From Methanobacteriota archaeon (GTDB taxonomy: Archaea > Thermoplasmatota > Poseidoniia > Poseidoniales > Thalassarchaeaceae): a stretch of 42,950 bases of DNA. This document shows positions 33,319-40,771 of this stretch, in pieces; the first letter of the stretch is position 1, and every line of letters begins with the position of its first letter. The translations under genes were made by a program, and so were the position numbers. The notes beneath the pieces were generated by a model. It was not told the DNA's origin and did not search any database. It saw nothing but the letters and a program-made list of their open reading frames with translations. The stretch is taken from NCBI GenBank assembly GCA_002725475.1, contig PBPH01000045.1:1-42950 (forward strand), given 5' to 3'.

Positions 33319-34323
33319 TCACCGTTGTTTTCCAATATAGCCCTTAACATATAGCCATAACAGCATGGTAAAACCAATGACTGCCATTACACCAAGAATA
33401 ATTGTCAAATCAATAGGGCCATTTCCAGCGCCAAATGATTCAACGTTCATTCCGAAAATACTTGCAACTGCAGTTATTGGTAGCATTATGGTTGCTATTA
33501 TGGTCAATAATCTCATTACTTCAGCAGCTTCAGCTTGTGATTCTGCTAATCTCATAGAGGTTTGAGAAATGTAAGTGTCACGAGTAGATGCTGCACCTGA
33601 ACTGTAATTCTCAACTCGCGTTCCAATAGAATGAGTCAAATCTGCAAGGTCACGATAGTAGAGTTTAGTTTCCTCGGTGATGAAGCCTTCATCAGAACGA
33701 AGCATCCTTTGGACTACTTCGTCAAGTGGTGTGGTTGATTTTGCAATCTCACGTAGGTCTCCTTTCATTTCATGCAGATTCTCCAGTAGATTTGGATATA
33801 CATGATGGGGATCAAAAACCTGGTCTTCTATTTCATCTAGTCGTTCTGATTTACGTATTAGCACTTTAGTCCAATCATCAGCTACAGAATCTAGTAGTTG
33901 ATAGAGTAGATATTCAGATTTCAATTCCCCACTTTTCTTGAAATCTTTTGATTTAATCCGTTTTCTAAATTCCGCAATACCTGGCATGTGTGCATGTCGA
34001 ACTGTGATTAACCACCCATCTCTGAGAAATGCACGCAAGTATTCAGTGTCAAGTTCTCTGTCCGCATCTCTAGCTTTGAAGGTTGTAAATTTGTGAGTAT
34101 CATACACGAAAACACGACTTGCAGGCTCCTCAAAACAATCGTCAACAGCTAAGTGATGAAAATTCATTTGACTATCAAGAAATTCTCTAGTGGATTCTTC
34201 TTCAGGTTGGAAAATATCTATCCAGCCACAGGAATTATTAGACATAAATGAAGGGAGATCGGCTAGAGATGTATCTTCCATATCAGCATTGATTTCACCG
34301 GTATGTACTCTCACTCGGGTCAT
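33319..34323 (-). CDS. corA: CorA-family divalent cation transporter
   Basis: 334 residues. A long soluble N-terminal domain with helical bundle is followed by two C-terminal membrane helices. The diagnostic GMN motif is present as SIFGMN at about 290-292, at the end of helix 1. The last residues are basic (YIGKQR), as is usual. CorA pentamers conduct Mg2+, Co2+ or Ni2+ down the membrane potential. The start follows GAGGGAGTG. It lies 98 bases after the DUF59 gene. Confidence 0.95.
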   Translation of the reverse strand: MTRVRVHTGEINADMEDTSLADLPSFMSNNSCGWIDIFQPEEESTREFLDSQMNFHHLAVDDCFEEPASRVFVYDTHKFTTFKARDADRELDTEYLRAFLRDGWLITVRHAHMPGIAEFRKRIKSKDFKKSGELKSEYLLYQLLDSVADDWTKVLIRKSERLDEIEDQVFDPHHVYPNLLENLHEMKGDLREIAKSTTPLDEVVQRMLRSDEGFITEETKLYYRDLADLTHSIGTRVENYSSGAASTRDTYISQTSMRLAESQAEAAEVMRLLTIIATIMLPITAVASIFGMNVESFGAGNGPIDLTIILGVMAVIGFTMLLWLYVKGYIGKQR

Positions 34324-34421
34324 AGCACTCCCTCAGTATTCGGGTTTAGCGTTCTTTCTTAACTACAACGGGTCAAGTAATTTCCACTTTTCTTTGACTA
34401 TTTTGAATATATATTTCAGTT

Positions 34422-34724
34422 TCATTCATTGATTGAGGAATTCCATCGGTGAATATCTGGTACTTCAACAACTTCGATAAGGACGGAAGATATTTTTTTC
34501 TTTTGAAGTAACAAATTTCTAAGATCAATAAAGTCTAGTAGGCAGCAAGGACAGTGTGCCCTTGCGGGCTTTACTCGAAGTTGAACGGAACCATCTTCTC
34601 CCACTTGCATTGCTTTTAGGGCTCCACTTTCGTGTAATGTTGTCCCACTATGTGGCTCTTTCCAAGAGGAAAGAACATCAAGCAATTGCCGTTGAGCACC
34701 TCGTTGCACTCTACTCGCCATCAT
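34422..34724 (-). CDS. DUF59/MIP18-like metal-sulfur cluster assembly protein
   Basis: 100 residues. The pattern fits DUF59 (SufT/PaaD/MIP18): LLDVLSSWKEPHSG..LHESGALKAMQVGEDG, then the Cys-containing ARAHCPCCLLDFIDL loop, then SSVLIEVVEVPDIHRW. The Cys pair in the loop is where the family binds its cluster or partner. Members help assemble iron-sulfur clusters and are often fused to Mrp/ApbC. Starts ATG 34724 or ATG 34721; the palindrome 34725-34738 directly precedes them. Confidence 0.65.
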   Translation of the reverse strand: MMASRVQRGAQRQLLDVLSSWKEPHSGTTLHESGALKAMQVGEDGSVQLRVKPARAHCPCCLLDFIDLRNLLLQKKKISSVLIEVVEVPDIHRWNSSINE

Positions 34725-34738
34725 ACCCCCTAGGGGGT
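34725..34738. repeat. Perfect 14-base palindrome ACCCCCTAGGGGGT at the DUF59 start codon
   Basis: It lies directly upstream of the DUF59 start on the minus strand, within the 36-base gap to the preceding gene. Its GGGGGT half is the only SD-like sequence available, so any hairpin or bound protein would mask it. It shares the CCCCCTAGGGGG core with 18057-18072. Confidence 0.5.
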
Positions 34739-34760
34739 GTTGGCTTTCCGTCTTGCGCTC

Positions 34761-35555
34761 TCATATGTCAAGACTGAGAATATCTTCAATAGTGATAGAA
34801 CGAGCACCGTTCGCTTTGGCATTCTCTCCTGCTTGCTTTAGTATTCGATGTAGAAAACCCATTTTTGATAGATCATCCAACTTCTCAAGTGTAGGAATTA
34901 TTTCTGCAGGGTTCCCTCCAGTAAGAGATTTTTTCAAGCGATGTTGTAATTCTCCGGCTTGATCATAATAGAGTTCTAATAATTCTTCCAAGGCTTCACT
35001 TTCTACTTTCATCCCTGCAAAATTTCTGGCCATTTGCCTCATAGTTGCAGGGGTAATTACTCCATTACTTCCTCCAACTAGAGATTCTAATGGGTCATCA
35101 TGAATTAATGCAGGAGTTTGGAGAACTTCTACTTGTTTGGTTTGATTAACACCAAGATTTGAGAGTGCTTCCTCAAGATGTCGTGGTTTGATTGTCCCCA
35201 TGCGATGATTAGTACATACAGTTTCACAAGCCCTTAGTAAATTTCTGAGATAAGATTCCAATTCCTCGCAAGCAGCAGTAACTGCAGCAGCACCAACAGA
35301 ATCAACATGCTCAATTCTTTCTGTCATTAAGCCACGTGTTCGACTATATCCAAGCCTTGTACGAATAGGGTCATCCAAAGTTTTTCGTTCCGCATCTTGA
35401 GTCAAAGTTTCTTGCTCCATTCTAGGCACAACTTGATCAAGTTTAGCAACTAGTAGTTCAACAAGTTGGGTTTTTACTGCACCAGAAATTCGCAAATCTG
35501 TATAGGCCGAGGCGACGGTTGCAACATGAGATGGTGACCACGGTTTGGCGCACAT
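34761..35555 (-). CDS. Tandem histone-fold-like protein
   Basis: 264 residues. Two halves (about 7-133 and 168-262) appear to repeat. The first 40 residues of each align without gaps: SPSHVATVASAYTDLRISGA against TPATMRQMARNFAGMKVESE, helix 1 and loop 1 of a histone fold, continuing into a long helix. Each half later has a helix 2-loop 2-helix 3 pattern: NHRMGTIKPRHLEEAL (about 116-131) and NGARSITIEDILSL (about 249-262), both close to the archaeal histone GRKTVKATDIELAV. Between these parts are inserts of about 50 and 25 residues. There is no signal peptide or membrane segment. It is probably a DNA-binding or TAF-like assembly protein; assignment is by eye. The start has GGCGGTGTT upstream. 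Confidence 0.6.
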   Translation of the reverse strand: MCAKPWSPSHVATVASAYTDLRISGAVKTQLVELLVAKLDQVVPRMEQETLTQDAERKTLDDPIRTRLGYSRTRGLMTERIEHVDSVGAAAVTAACEELESYLRNLLRACETVCTNHRMGTIKPRHLEEALSNLGVNQTKQVEVLQTPALIHDDPLESLVGGSNGVITPATMRQMARNFAGMKVESEALEELLELYYDQAGELQHRLKKSLTGGNPAEIIPTLEKLDDLSKMGFLHRILKQAGENAKANGARSITIEDILSLDI

Positions 35556-35628
35556 AACACCGCCTGTGAGTTCTCCCCCAATGAACCCTACGACGGTATA
35601 GAGAGGTTAGTTGAAGTGAAACTTAATT

Positions 35629-36870
35629 TCACCATTCTTGATGTAGTGGAATTAAATCGCCAGCAGTCAAGCATTCCATTCCATCATCTGTTCTAACCCA
35701 ACTATCCTCTAGTCCAATAGCACCTTCAGGGTAGATTACCTTTGGCTCAATTGCCATAGTTCCACCAATCGGCAACGGCCTTGGGAATCCTCGAGCAACC
35801 ACTGGAGTTTCGTCAAGGTGGAGGCCAATTGAATGCCCGAGGAATCTTGCTTGTTCTGGAGGCATACCCATGATGTGGTTTTCTTCACCAAACTCTCTAA
35901 CAACTTTCATTCCCTTTTCGTAAGCAATTTCGCAGGTATCTCCTCGTTCCAGTGAGCTGACTACCGTATTTTTTACTTCCAACATACTATCGAGCCGATC
36001 CATCCATTCACTGTCAAGAGGCCCGACGCTGAACATTCTAGTACAATCTGAAACATATCCTCGATGACAATGAACAATGTCTACTAACACAGGCTCTCCC
36101 GGCTTGATTCTATGGAATCCTGAACCATGGCTAGCAAATGGACTAGGGCCCGCTCCACCAATTGCTGAATCAAAATAGGAAGGAACCGATCCTGAACGGC
36201 CCGCTGCGATAACAACTCGGTCGCAATTCATTGGCCATTTTCTCATCATGATATGGCCCCCGAAACCAGCCACTCTGCTTACAGAATCTGCCGCCGCAGC
36301 TAATTCGATTTCTGAAATGCCTTCAGTGCCATCATGCATTATTTGCTCAAACATCCATCTGTTGATTTCACCACTTGCACGCATCTGTTCAATTTCCCAT
36401 CTACTTTTGCTCTCTCTTAATTTCCAAATTAGTTGAGTACAATCTTGTGAATCTCCTAATAATCCTTCATAGAATTTTATTAGAGAATGTTGCATTCTAC
36501 CATGTTGCATGGCTGGGGTGGACGTACAACCACGTTCTTTTAGTGCCGAATCCAATTCTTTTGAACGCGGATGATTTGCCAACTCAAATGGCGCCCCATC
36601 ATCTCCAGCTTCCCACTTAGCTCTGTCAAGACTTTGTTTGACCCAATAAACTGAGTTGACCCCTGATTCTTCACCACCAACTAGTAGTGTTCCCGCCTGC
36701 CGACCTCCTGTAAGCCAGTAGAGATCCACAGGATCATGAATCAACATAGATTCTATGCCGGCCTCAGAAAGTGCGGTGGATGTCAATTCAATACGTTGAG
36801 ATAACTCTTCAGTTGGAACCCTCCAATCATCACCATCGGGCCCCTCAATTGCTGAGATATCCCACTCCAT
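35629..36870 (-). CDS. M24 family metallopeptidase (Xaa-Pro aminopeptidase-like)
   Basis: 413 residues. The N-terminal creatinase-like domain (about 25-150) is followed by the pita-bread catalytic domain. Metal ligands are visible in order: DIVHCHRGYVSDCTRMF (two Asp), GHSIGLHLDETP (His), MAIEPKVIYP (Glu) and GLEDSW (Glu). The enzyme probably removes N-terminal residues before proline, or acts on dipeptides. AAAGGTTGT precedes the ATG. The histone-like, DUF59 and corA genes follow on the same strand with gaps of 73, 36 and 98 bases. Confidence 0.93.
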   Translation of the reverse strand: MEWDISAIEGPDGDDWRVPTEELSQRIELTSTALSEAGIESMLIHDPVDLYWLTGGRQAGTLLVGGEESGVNSVYWVKQSLDRAKWEAGDDGAPFELANHPRSKELDSALKERGCTSTPAMQHGRMQHSLIKFYEGLLGDSQDCTQLIWKLRESKSRWEIEQMRASGEINRWMFEQIMHDGTEGISEIELAAAADSVSRVAGFGGHIMMRKWPMNCDRVVIAAGRSGSVPSYFDSAIGGAGPSPFASHGSGFHRIKPGEPVLVDIVHCHRGYVSDCTRMFSVGPLDSEWMDRLDSMLEVKNTVVSSLERGDTCEIAYEKGMKVVREFGEENHIMGMPPEQARFLGHSIGLHLDETPVVARGFPRPLPIGGTMAIEPKVIYPEGAIGLEDSWVRTDDGMECLTAGDLIPLHQEW

Positions 36871-37002
36871 ACAACCTTTCGGGATTGCTCAAAGGTCAAA
36901 GTGATTGGCTCTGAGAATGAATTATTAAGACAATTTTTAGCGTTTTGATAGTTATCCACATCAGTGGCAATAATCATAACATTATTCTCTCGGCTAAGAT
37001 GT

Positions 37003-37533
37003 ATGAATATAGAAGCCGATGATGAAGAAGAAAGGGAAAGGTTGCACAAATGCCTCCGCCTCAAGAAGGTGGTGCGTGCAGGATGGACTAGATTTCCAAT
37101 CGAAAATCCTGAATCGGTTGCCGCTCATAGTTGGGGTATGGCACTTACCGCACTATTGACATGCCCTCCCGAACTTGACAGGGAGAAGGTCATCACTCTA
37201 GCTTTGATACATGATTTAGCAGAAGTAATTGTTGGAGACATTACCCCTTTTGATGGTGTCTCCAAGGAAGATAAGAGAGTACAGGAGGAACAAGCCCTTG
37301 CAAAAATATTGGGTAATCATCCAAGATCAGATGAACTTCAAAGCATGTGGCAAGAGTTTGAAGATCGCACTACTCCAGAAGGAGAATTCGTATCTGACCT
37401 TGACAAATTAGATATGGGCCTCCAAGCAGAAATTTATGAGCAAGATTTCAATCTCAATCTAGATGAATTCACAATTTCATCACATCGATTAGTAAAAAAC
37501 CCAAATCTAGCATCATTGTTGAAAACATTCTAA
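37003..37533 (+). CDS. HD-domain phosphohydrolase (YfbR/HDDC2-like)
   Basis: 176 residues from ATG 37003; an upstream GTG at 36964 would add 13 hydrophobic residues not typical of the family. Metal-binding HD residues are visible: ESVAAHSWG (H42), LIHDLAEVIVGDITP (H70, D71, E74) and SDLDKLDMGLQ (Asp near 130). The length and motif spacing match YfbR/HDDC2 5'-deoxynucleotidases, which hydrolyse deoxyribonucleoside monophosphates. No ribosome binding site is seen, so translation may be leaderless. The gene is divergent from the M24 gene and convergent with pgk, whose stop is 10 bases away. Confidence 0.85.
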   Translation: MNIEADDEEERERLHKCLRLKKVVRAGWTRFPIENPESVAAHSWGMALTALLTCPPELDREKVITLALIHDLAEVIVGDITPFDGVSKEDKRVQEEQALAKILGNHPRSDELQSMWQEFEDRTTPEGEFVSDLDKLDMGLQAEIYEQDFNLNLDEFTISSHRLVKNPNLASLLKTF

Positions 37534-37542
37534 TGAATTAGT

Positions 37543-38778
37543 TCAACGAAATTTCTGAGCTGATAATTCCAAAGATTCGATTGCAGGCATTCTCTTACCA
37601 GCAAGGAAGGTTAAGCAAGAGCCGCCACCAGTGCTATTATGTCCGACTTTGTCATTCGCCCCTCTTTGATTAACCAGGGTTCCTGTATGGCCACCACCAA
37701 TTATCACAAAAGCATCACTTTCAACACAACTGTTGAGAATTTCAATAGTCCCAAAGGCGAAAATAGATTTTTCAAAATATGATGCTGGACCATTCCAAAG
37801 AACGCATTTTGCATCCATAATTGATGGCCTAATTTTCATTAATGTTCCAATTCCGATATCGTAAATAGGATATTCTGTTGGCAAATCCTCAACCAACAAT
37901 GGAACTCTTTTGTCTTCAACTTCAATGGCTAAATCGATGGGTAATTTCAGTTTATCGAGATGATTTTCTACAATCCAATTTGCCATATTCCAAGTGCGTT
38001 CGAATGCCGACCCAAGCCCGTCTTGAATGAAACCCTCGTTTTCATTGCCCAATTTTTTTCCAGATGCCCATAGCATTAGATTACCTACAACTCCAACAGG
38101 TAGAATGTTGTCAACAACACCTCTCTCAAGAAGGTTGCAGGCAATATCGAGTGAATCATCACATTTGATACCACCTAAAATCACTGTATATGGCCTAGGG
38201 GGGTTTTCAACAGCAGAACCCAAAGTGTCCAATTCGTGTTGGATTAATTTTCCTGCATATGAGGGCAAAACAGTACCAAATCCAGAGATTGTTGGTGAAT
38301 TTCTATGAGCACAAGCAAAAGCATCGCAAACATAGGCATCAGACACACTAGCTAATTTTTGAACAATTTCTGAAGCTCCTAATTCATCTAAACTTGCCTT
38401 TTTCATATCAGTCTCTTCGTGCCAGCCCCTTACATTGTCTAAAAATAGCATATCACCATTATTCATTCCACGAATAGCAGTTAATGCAATTTCACCACAA
38501 ACATCCGGAATAAATTCAACATTTCTTCCCAATAGCACACTCATTAACTCAGCGTGCCTTTCCATGGAAGTAAAGTCAGATTTACCTGGTCTGCTTTGAT
38601 GAGCAAGAAGAACAACTTTCGAACTGCCAAGCGTTCGCAAAGTAGGCATTATTGCCCTAAGCCTAGCATCATCAAGGAATTCATTGGTTTCTGGATTTAA
38701 TGGTGAATTAACGTCTACACGGACAAGAACGGTCTTGCCTGAAAGGTCTGCATCGTCCAGGGTCAGGAACGACCTCAT
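37543..38778 (-). CDS. pgk: Phosphoglycerate kinase
   Basis: 411 residues from the ATG at 38778, preceded by GGGGGTACA. The longer open frame to 38955 is non-coding upstream sequence, since archaeal Pgk begins as MRSFLTLDDADLSGKTVLVRVDVN does here. RVDVNSP (substrate-binding), LLAHQSRPGK, the VILGGIKCDDSLDIA segment and the C-terminal GGGHTGTLVNQ nucleotide loop are present, so both domains are complete. It converts 1,3-bisphosphoglycerate and ADP to 3-phosphoglycerate and ATP in glycolysis, or the reverse in gluconeogenesis. Confidence 0.95.
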   Translation of the reverse strand: MRSFLTLDDADLSGKTVLVRVDVNSPLNPETNEFLDDARLRAIMPTLRTLGSSKVVLLAHQSRPGKSDFTSMERHAELMSVLLGRNVEFIPDVCGEIALTAIRGMNNGDMLFLDNVRGWHEETDMKKASLDELGASEIVQKLASVSDAYVCDAFACAHRNSPTISGFGTVLPSYAGKLIQHELDTLGSAVENPPRPYTVILGGIKCDDSLDIACNLLERGVVDNILPVGVVGNLMLWASGKKLGNENEGFIQDGLGSAFERTWNMANWIVENHLDKLKLPIDLAIEVEDKRVPLLVEDLPTEYPIYDIGIGTLMKIRPSIMDAKCVLWNGPASYFEKSIFAFGTIEILNSCVESDAFVIIGGGHTGTLVNQRGANDKVGHNSTGGGSCLTFLAGKRMPAIESLELSAQKFR

Positions 38779-38800
38779 TGTACCCCCGACTTGACACTTG

Positions 38801-38810
38801 CCTTTTATCC
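38801..38810 (-). promoter_or_regulatory. Putative TATA box for pgk
   Basis: GGATAAAAGG on the minus strand lies about 23-32 bases before the pgk ATG. This would place the transcript start at or just before the start codon, which is common for leaderless archaeal genes, although GGGGGT lies just upstream too. Confidence 0.4.
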
Positions 38811-38872
38811 AAACGGTTGCAAATAGTAGTAATAATTGGAGATGATGGCATCGCGCGCAGCGTTTAGCGAAC

Positions 38873-38880
38873 TCTATATC
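38873..38880 (+). promoter_or_regulatory. Putative TATA box for the DNA methyltransferase gene
   Basis: TCTATATC lies about 36-43 bases before the predicted ATG 38916, in the 137-base divergent gap with pgk. Position-based prediction only. Confidence 0.35.
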
Positions 38881-38915
38881 TACTATCAGTGGTCCTCGCG
38901 CGGAGTGGGGTTGGG

Positions 38916-39875
38916 ATGCCACATAATCGAGAGGGTGGAGCGGACGCACGTTCAAATTCGAGAGACGCGCGCGCAGTACCCCGAACAGCTAAAAAAAGAA
39001 GAGGAACCAAGACATCATCATTTGGGGTTTCAAAGCGAGAAAGTCACGATTCCTCTGAATTTTATGGTTCAACCCTTTACAACGGCTTGCCAAAAGAATC
39101 GGACACTGGTAAGGTGAACGCATTTCCAAAAGATAAGGAGAATCGTGTTTTTTGCGGTGATTCCAGAAATATGCACCAAATTCCAGATAATTCAGTCCAT
39201 TTGATGATAACTTCACCACCATACAATGTAACTAAAACATATGATGATGATCTTGCTTTATCAGAATATTTAGAATTATTGAGATCAGTATTTGATGAAT
39301 GCTATCGAGTATTGGTTCCAGGGGGGAGAGCTTGCATAAATGTCGCAAATCTTGGGAGAAAACCGTACATACCACTATCATCATTTATCAATCAAATAAT
39401 GATTGAAATTGGCTTTTTGCCACGGGGAGAGATAATTTGGAATAAATCAGCTAGTGCGGGAGTTTCTTGCGCATGGGGTTCTTGGAAATCTGCATCAAAC
39501 CCCACTCTGAGAGATGTTCACGAATACATTCTTGTATTTTCTAAAGGGAAATTCAAATTACACCGTTCAAGGGCAGAAAAAGAAGAAGGTAGGCAGGACA
39601 CCGTTGGAAAAGAAGATTTCATAGAGTGGACTAAATCAATCTGGACATTTCCAACAGTTAGTGCAAAGCGTGTAGGTCATCCAGCGCCATTCCCTGTAGA
39701 ACTCCCTCGTCGTTGTATTGAGATGTATTCTTTTGCTGGGGATGTTATTTTAGATCCATTTGCAGGTTCTGGTTCAACAGGGATTGCTGCGAAACAAAAT
39801 AATCGTAAATATCTACTATTTGATATAAGTAAAGAATATTGTGATTTAGCAGAAATGAGAATTTCAGAAACCTAA
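38916..39875 (+). CDS. Beta-class DNA methyltransferase (probably N4-cytosine)
   Basis: 319 residues from ATG 38916, preceded by GGAGTGGGG; GTG 38889 is an alternative. The motif order is catalytic first, SAM-binding last, as in beta-class enzymes: TSPPYNV (about residue 100) and DPFAGSGSTGIAA near residue 285. SPPY favours N4-cytosine over N6-adenine methylation. The first ~65 residues are basic, low-complexity and lack family similarity. The target-recognition part between the motifs (about 145-235) cannot be read for specificity. No restriction endonuclease lies nearby, so it looks like an orphan methylase. Confidence 0.88.
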   Translation: MPHNREGGADARSNSRDARAVPRTAKKRRGTKTSSFGVSKRESHDSSEFYGSTLYNGLPKESDTGKVNAFPKDKENRVFCGDSRNMHQIPDNSVHLMITSPPYNVTKTYDDDLALSEYLELLRSVFDECYRVLVPGGRACINVANLGRKPYIPLSSFINQIMIEIGFLPRGEIIWNKSASAGVSCAWGSWKSASNPTLRDVHEYILVFSKGKFKLHRSRAEKEEGRQDTVGKEDFIEWTKSIWTFPTVSAKRVGHPAPFPVELPRRCIEMYSFAGDVILDPFAGSGSTGIAAKQNNRKYLLFDISKEYCDLAEMRISET

Positions 39876-39945
39876 TTCTAGTTCTTTGCTTCTAATAGTT
39901 ACAATTCATTTTTAATGTAATGTTTTACAGGATAATTTGAGTGTT

Positions 39946-40698
39946 ATGAGAAGTAACCCGCTATTTCGAAAAATGTTTGGCGATTCATTTCCCTCAAGTT
40001 CTAATTTAGCAATTGATTTATGCAATAGAGGTGGGCTTACAAATGATTCTAAATTAATACATCTGGGTTGTGGCACAGGGGGTGTTTCTTCACTATTATA
40101 TTCCAGATTCAATTGTCAAATTATGGGCGTTGACCCCTCGGCCCAACTTATTGACATTGCAAATTCCGAAAGCGCCCGGGGAAGTTTATCATTTGACAAT
40201 TCCCCGTTGCACAAAACCCCTTTTTCTAACTCCGGGGCCACCCATATATTATCCGAAGCCAACCTATCAATTTATCAGCAACCAACTCTATTATTTGATG
40301 AAATTAAGCGTTGCCTAGGTTCCAATGGAATGCTATTAAATTCTGAATTGGTTATTACCGACTCAAGTCTGTTGGATGAGAGAGTCAACAAATTTCTAAG
40401 CACATCTATAGGATCTGGTTTATCTCGAACATTAGACAATTGGAAAATGCTTCTAAGAGAAAATGGTTTTGAAATCATCGAAACACAGATGGAGCCATCA
40501 ATTATGCGTTCAAATGGCAAGAAATTTCGTCGAGCATTGATGGGATTAAATTTACTCAGGAGAACTAAACAATTTTCTTTTTCTGATTTTGGATTGAGTT
40601 CCTTAGAAGATGATTTCGACTCAATAACTAAATCTACATTATCTGCTATTAATGATGGAATTATTACCTATGCTTCGTTCATTTCTCAACCGATTTAA
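39946..40698 (+). CDS. Class I SAM-dependent methyltransferase
   Basis: 250 residues from ATG 39946; TTG 39937 would add three residues. LIHLGCGTGGVSSLLYSRF is motif I (GxGxG variant), and MGVDPSAQLIDIAN is motif II with the ribose-binding Asp. The rest of the Rossmann fold (THILSEANLSIYQQPTLLFDEIKRCLGSNGMLLNSE) fits small-molecule methyltransferases of the UbiE/Methyltransf_11 type. The C-terminal ~70 residues are lineage-specific. The substrate is unknown. It lies 70 bases after the DNA methylase gene. Confidence 0.85.
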   Translation: MRSNPLFRKMFGDSFPSSSNLAIDLCNRGGLTNDSKLIHLGCGTGGVSSLLYSRFNCQIMGVDPSAQLIDIANSESARGSLSFDNSPLHKTPFSNSGATHILSEANLSIYQQPTLLFDEIKRCLGSNGMLLNSELVITDSSLLDERVNKFLSTSIGSGLSRTLDNWKMLLRENGFEIIETQMEPSIMRSNGKKFRRALMGLNLLRRTKQFSFSDFGLSSLEDDFDSITKSTLSAINDGIITYASFISQPI

Positions 40699-40771
40699 AC
40701 AATTTTTGACTACGTCAAAAGGCATTCAACCAAGGGTGACAATAAAATGGGAGCCCTTTTGTGAGAAATCG

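Noticed and set aside
38779-38955. N-terminal extension of phosphoglycerate kinase to 470 residues
   Set aside because: The extra 59 residues have no family similarity, and ATG 38778 has a good ribosome binding site and a TATA-like element upstream.
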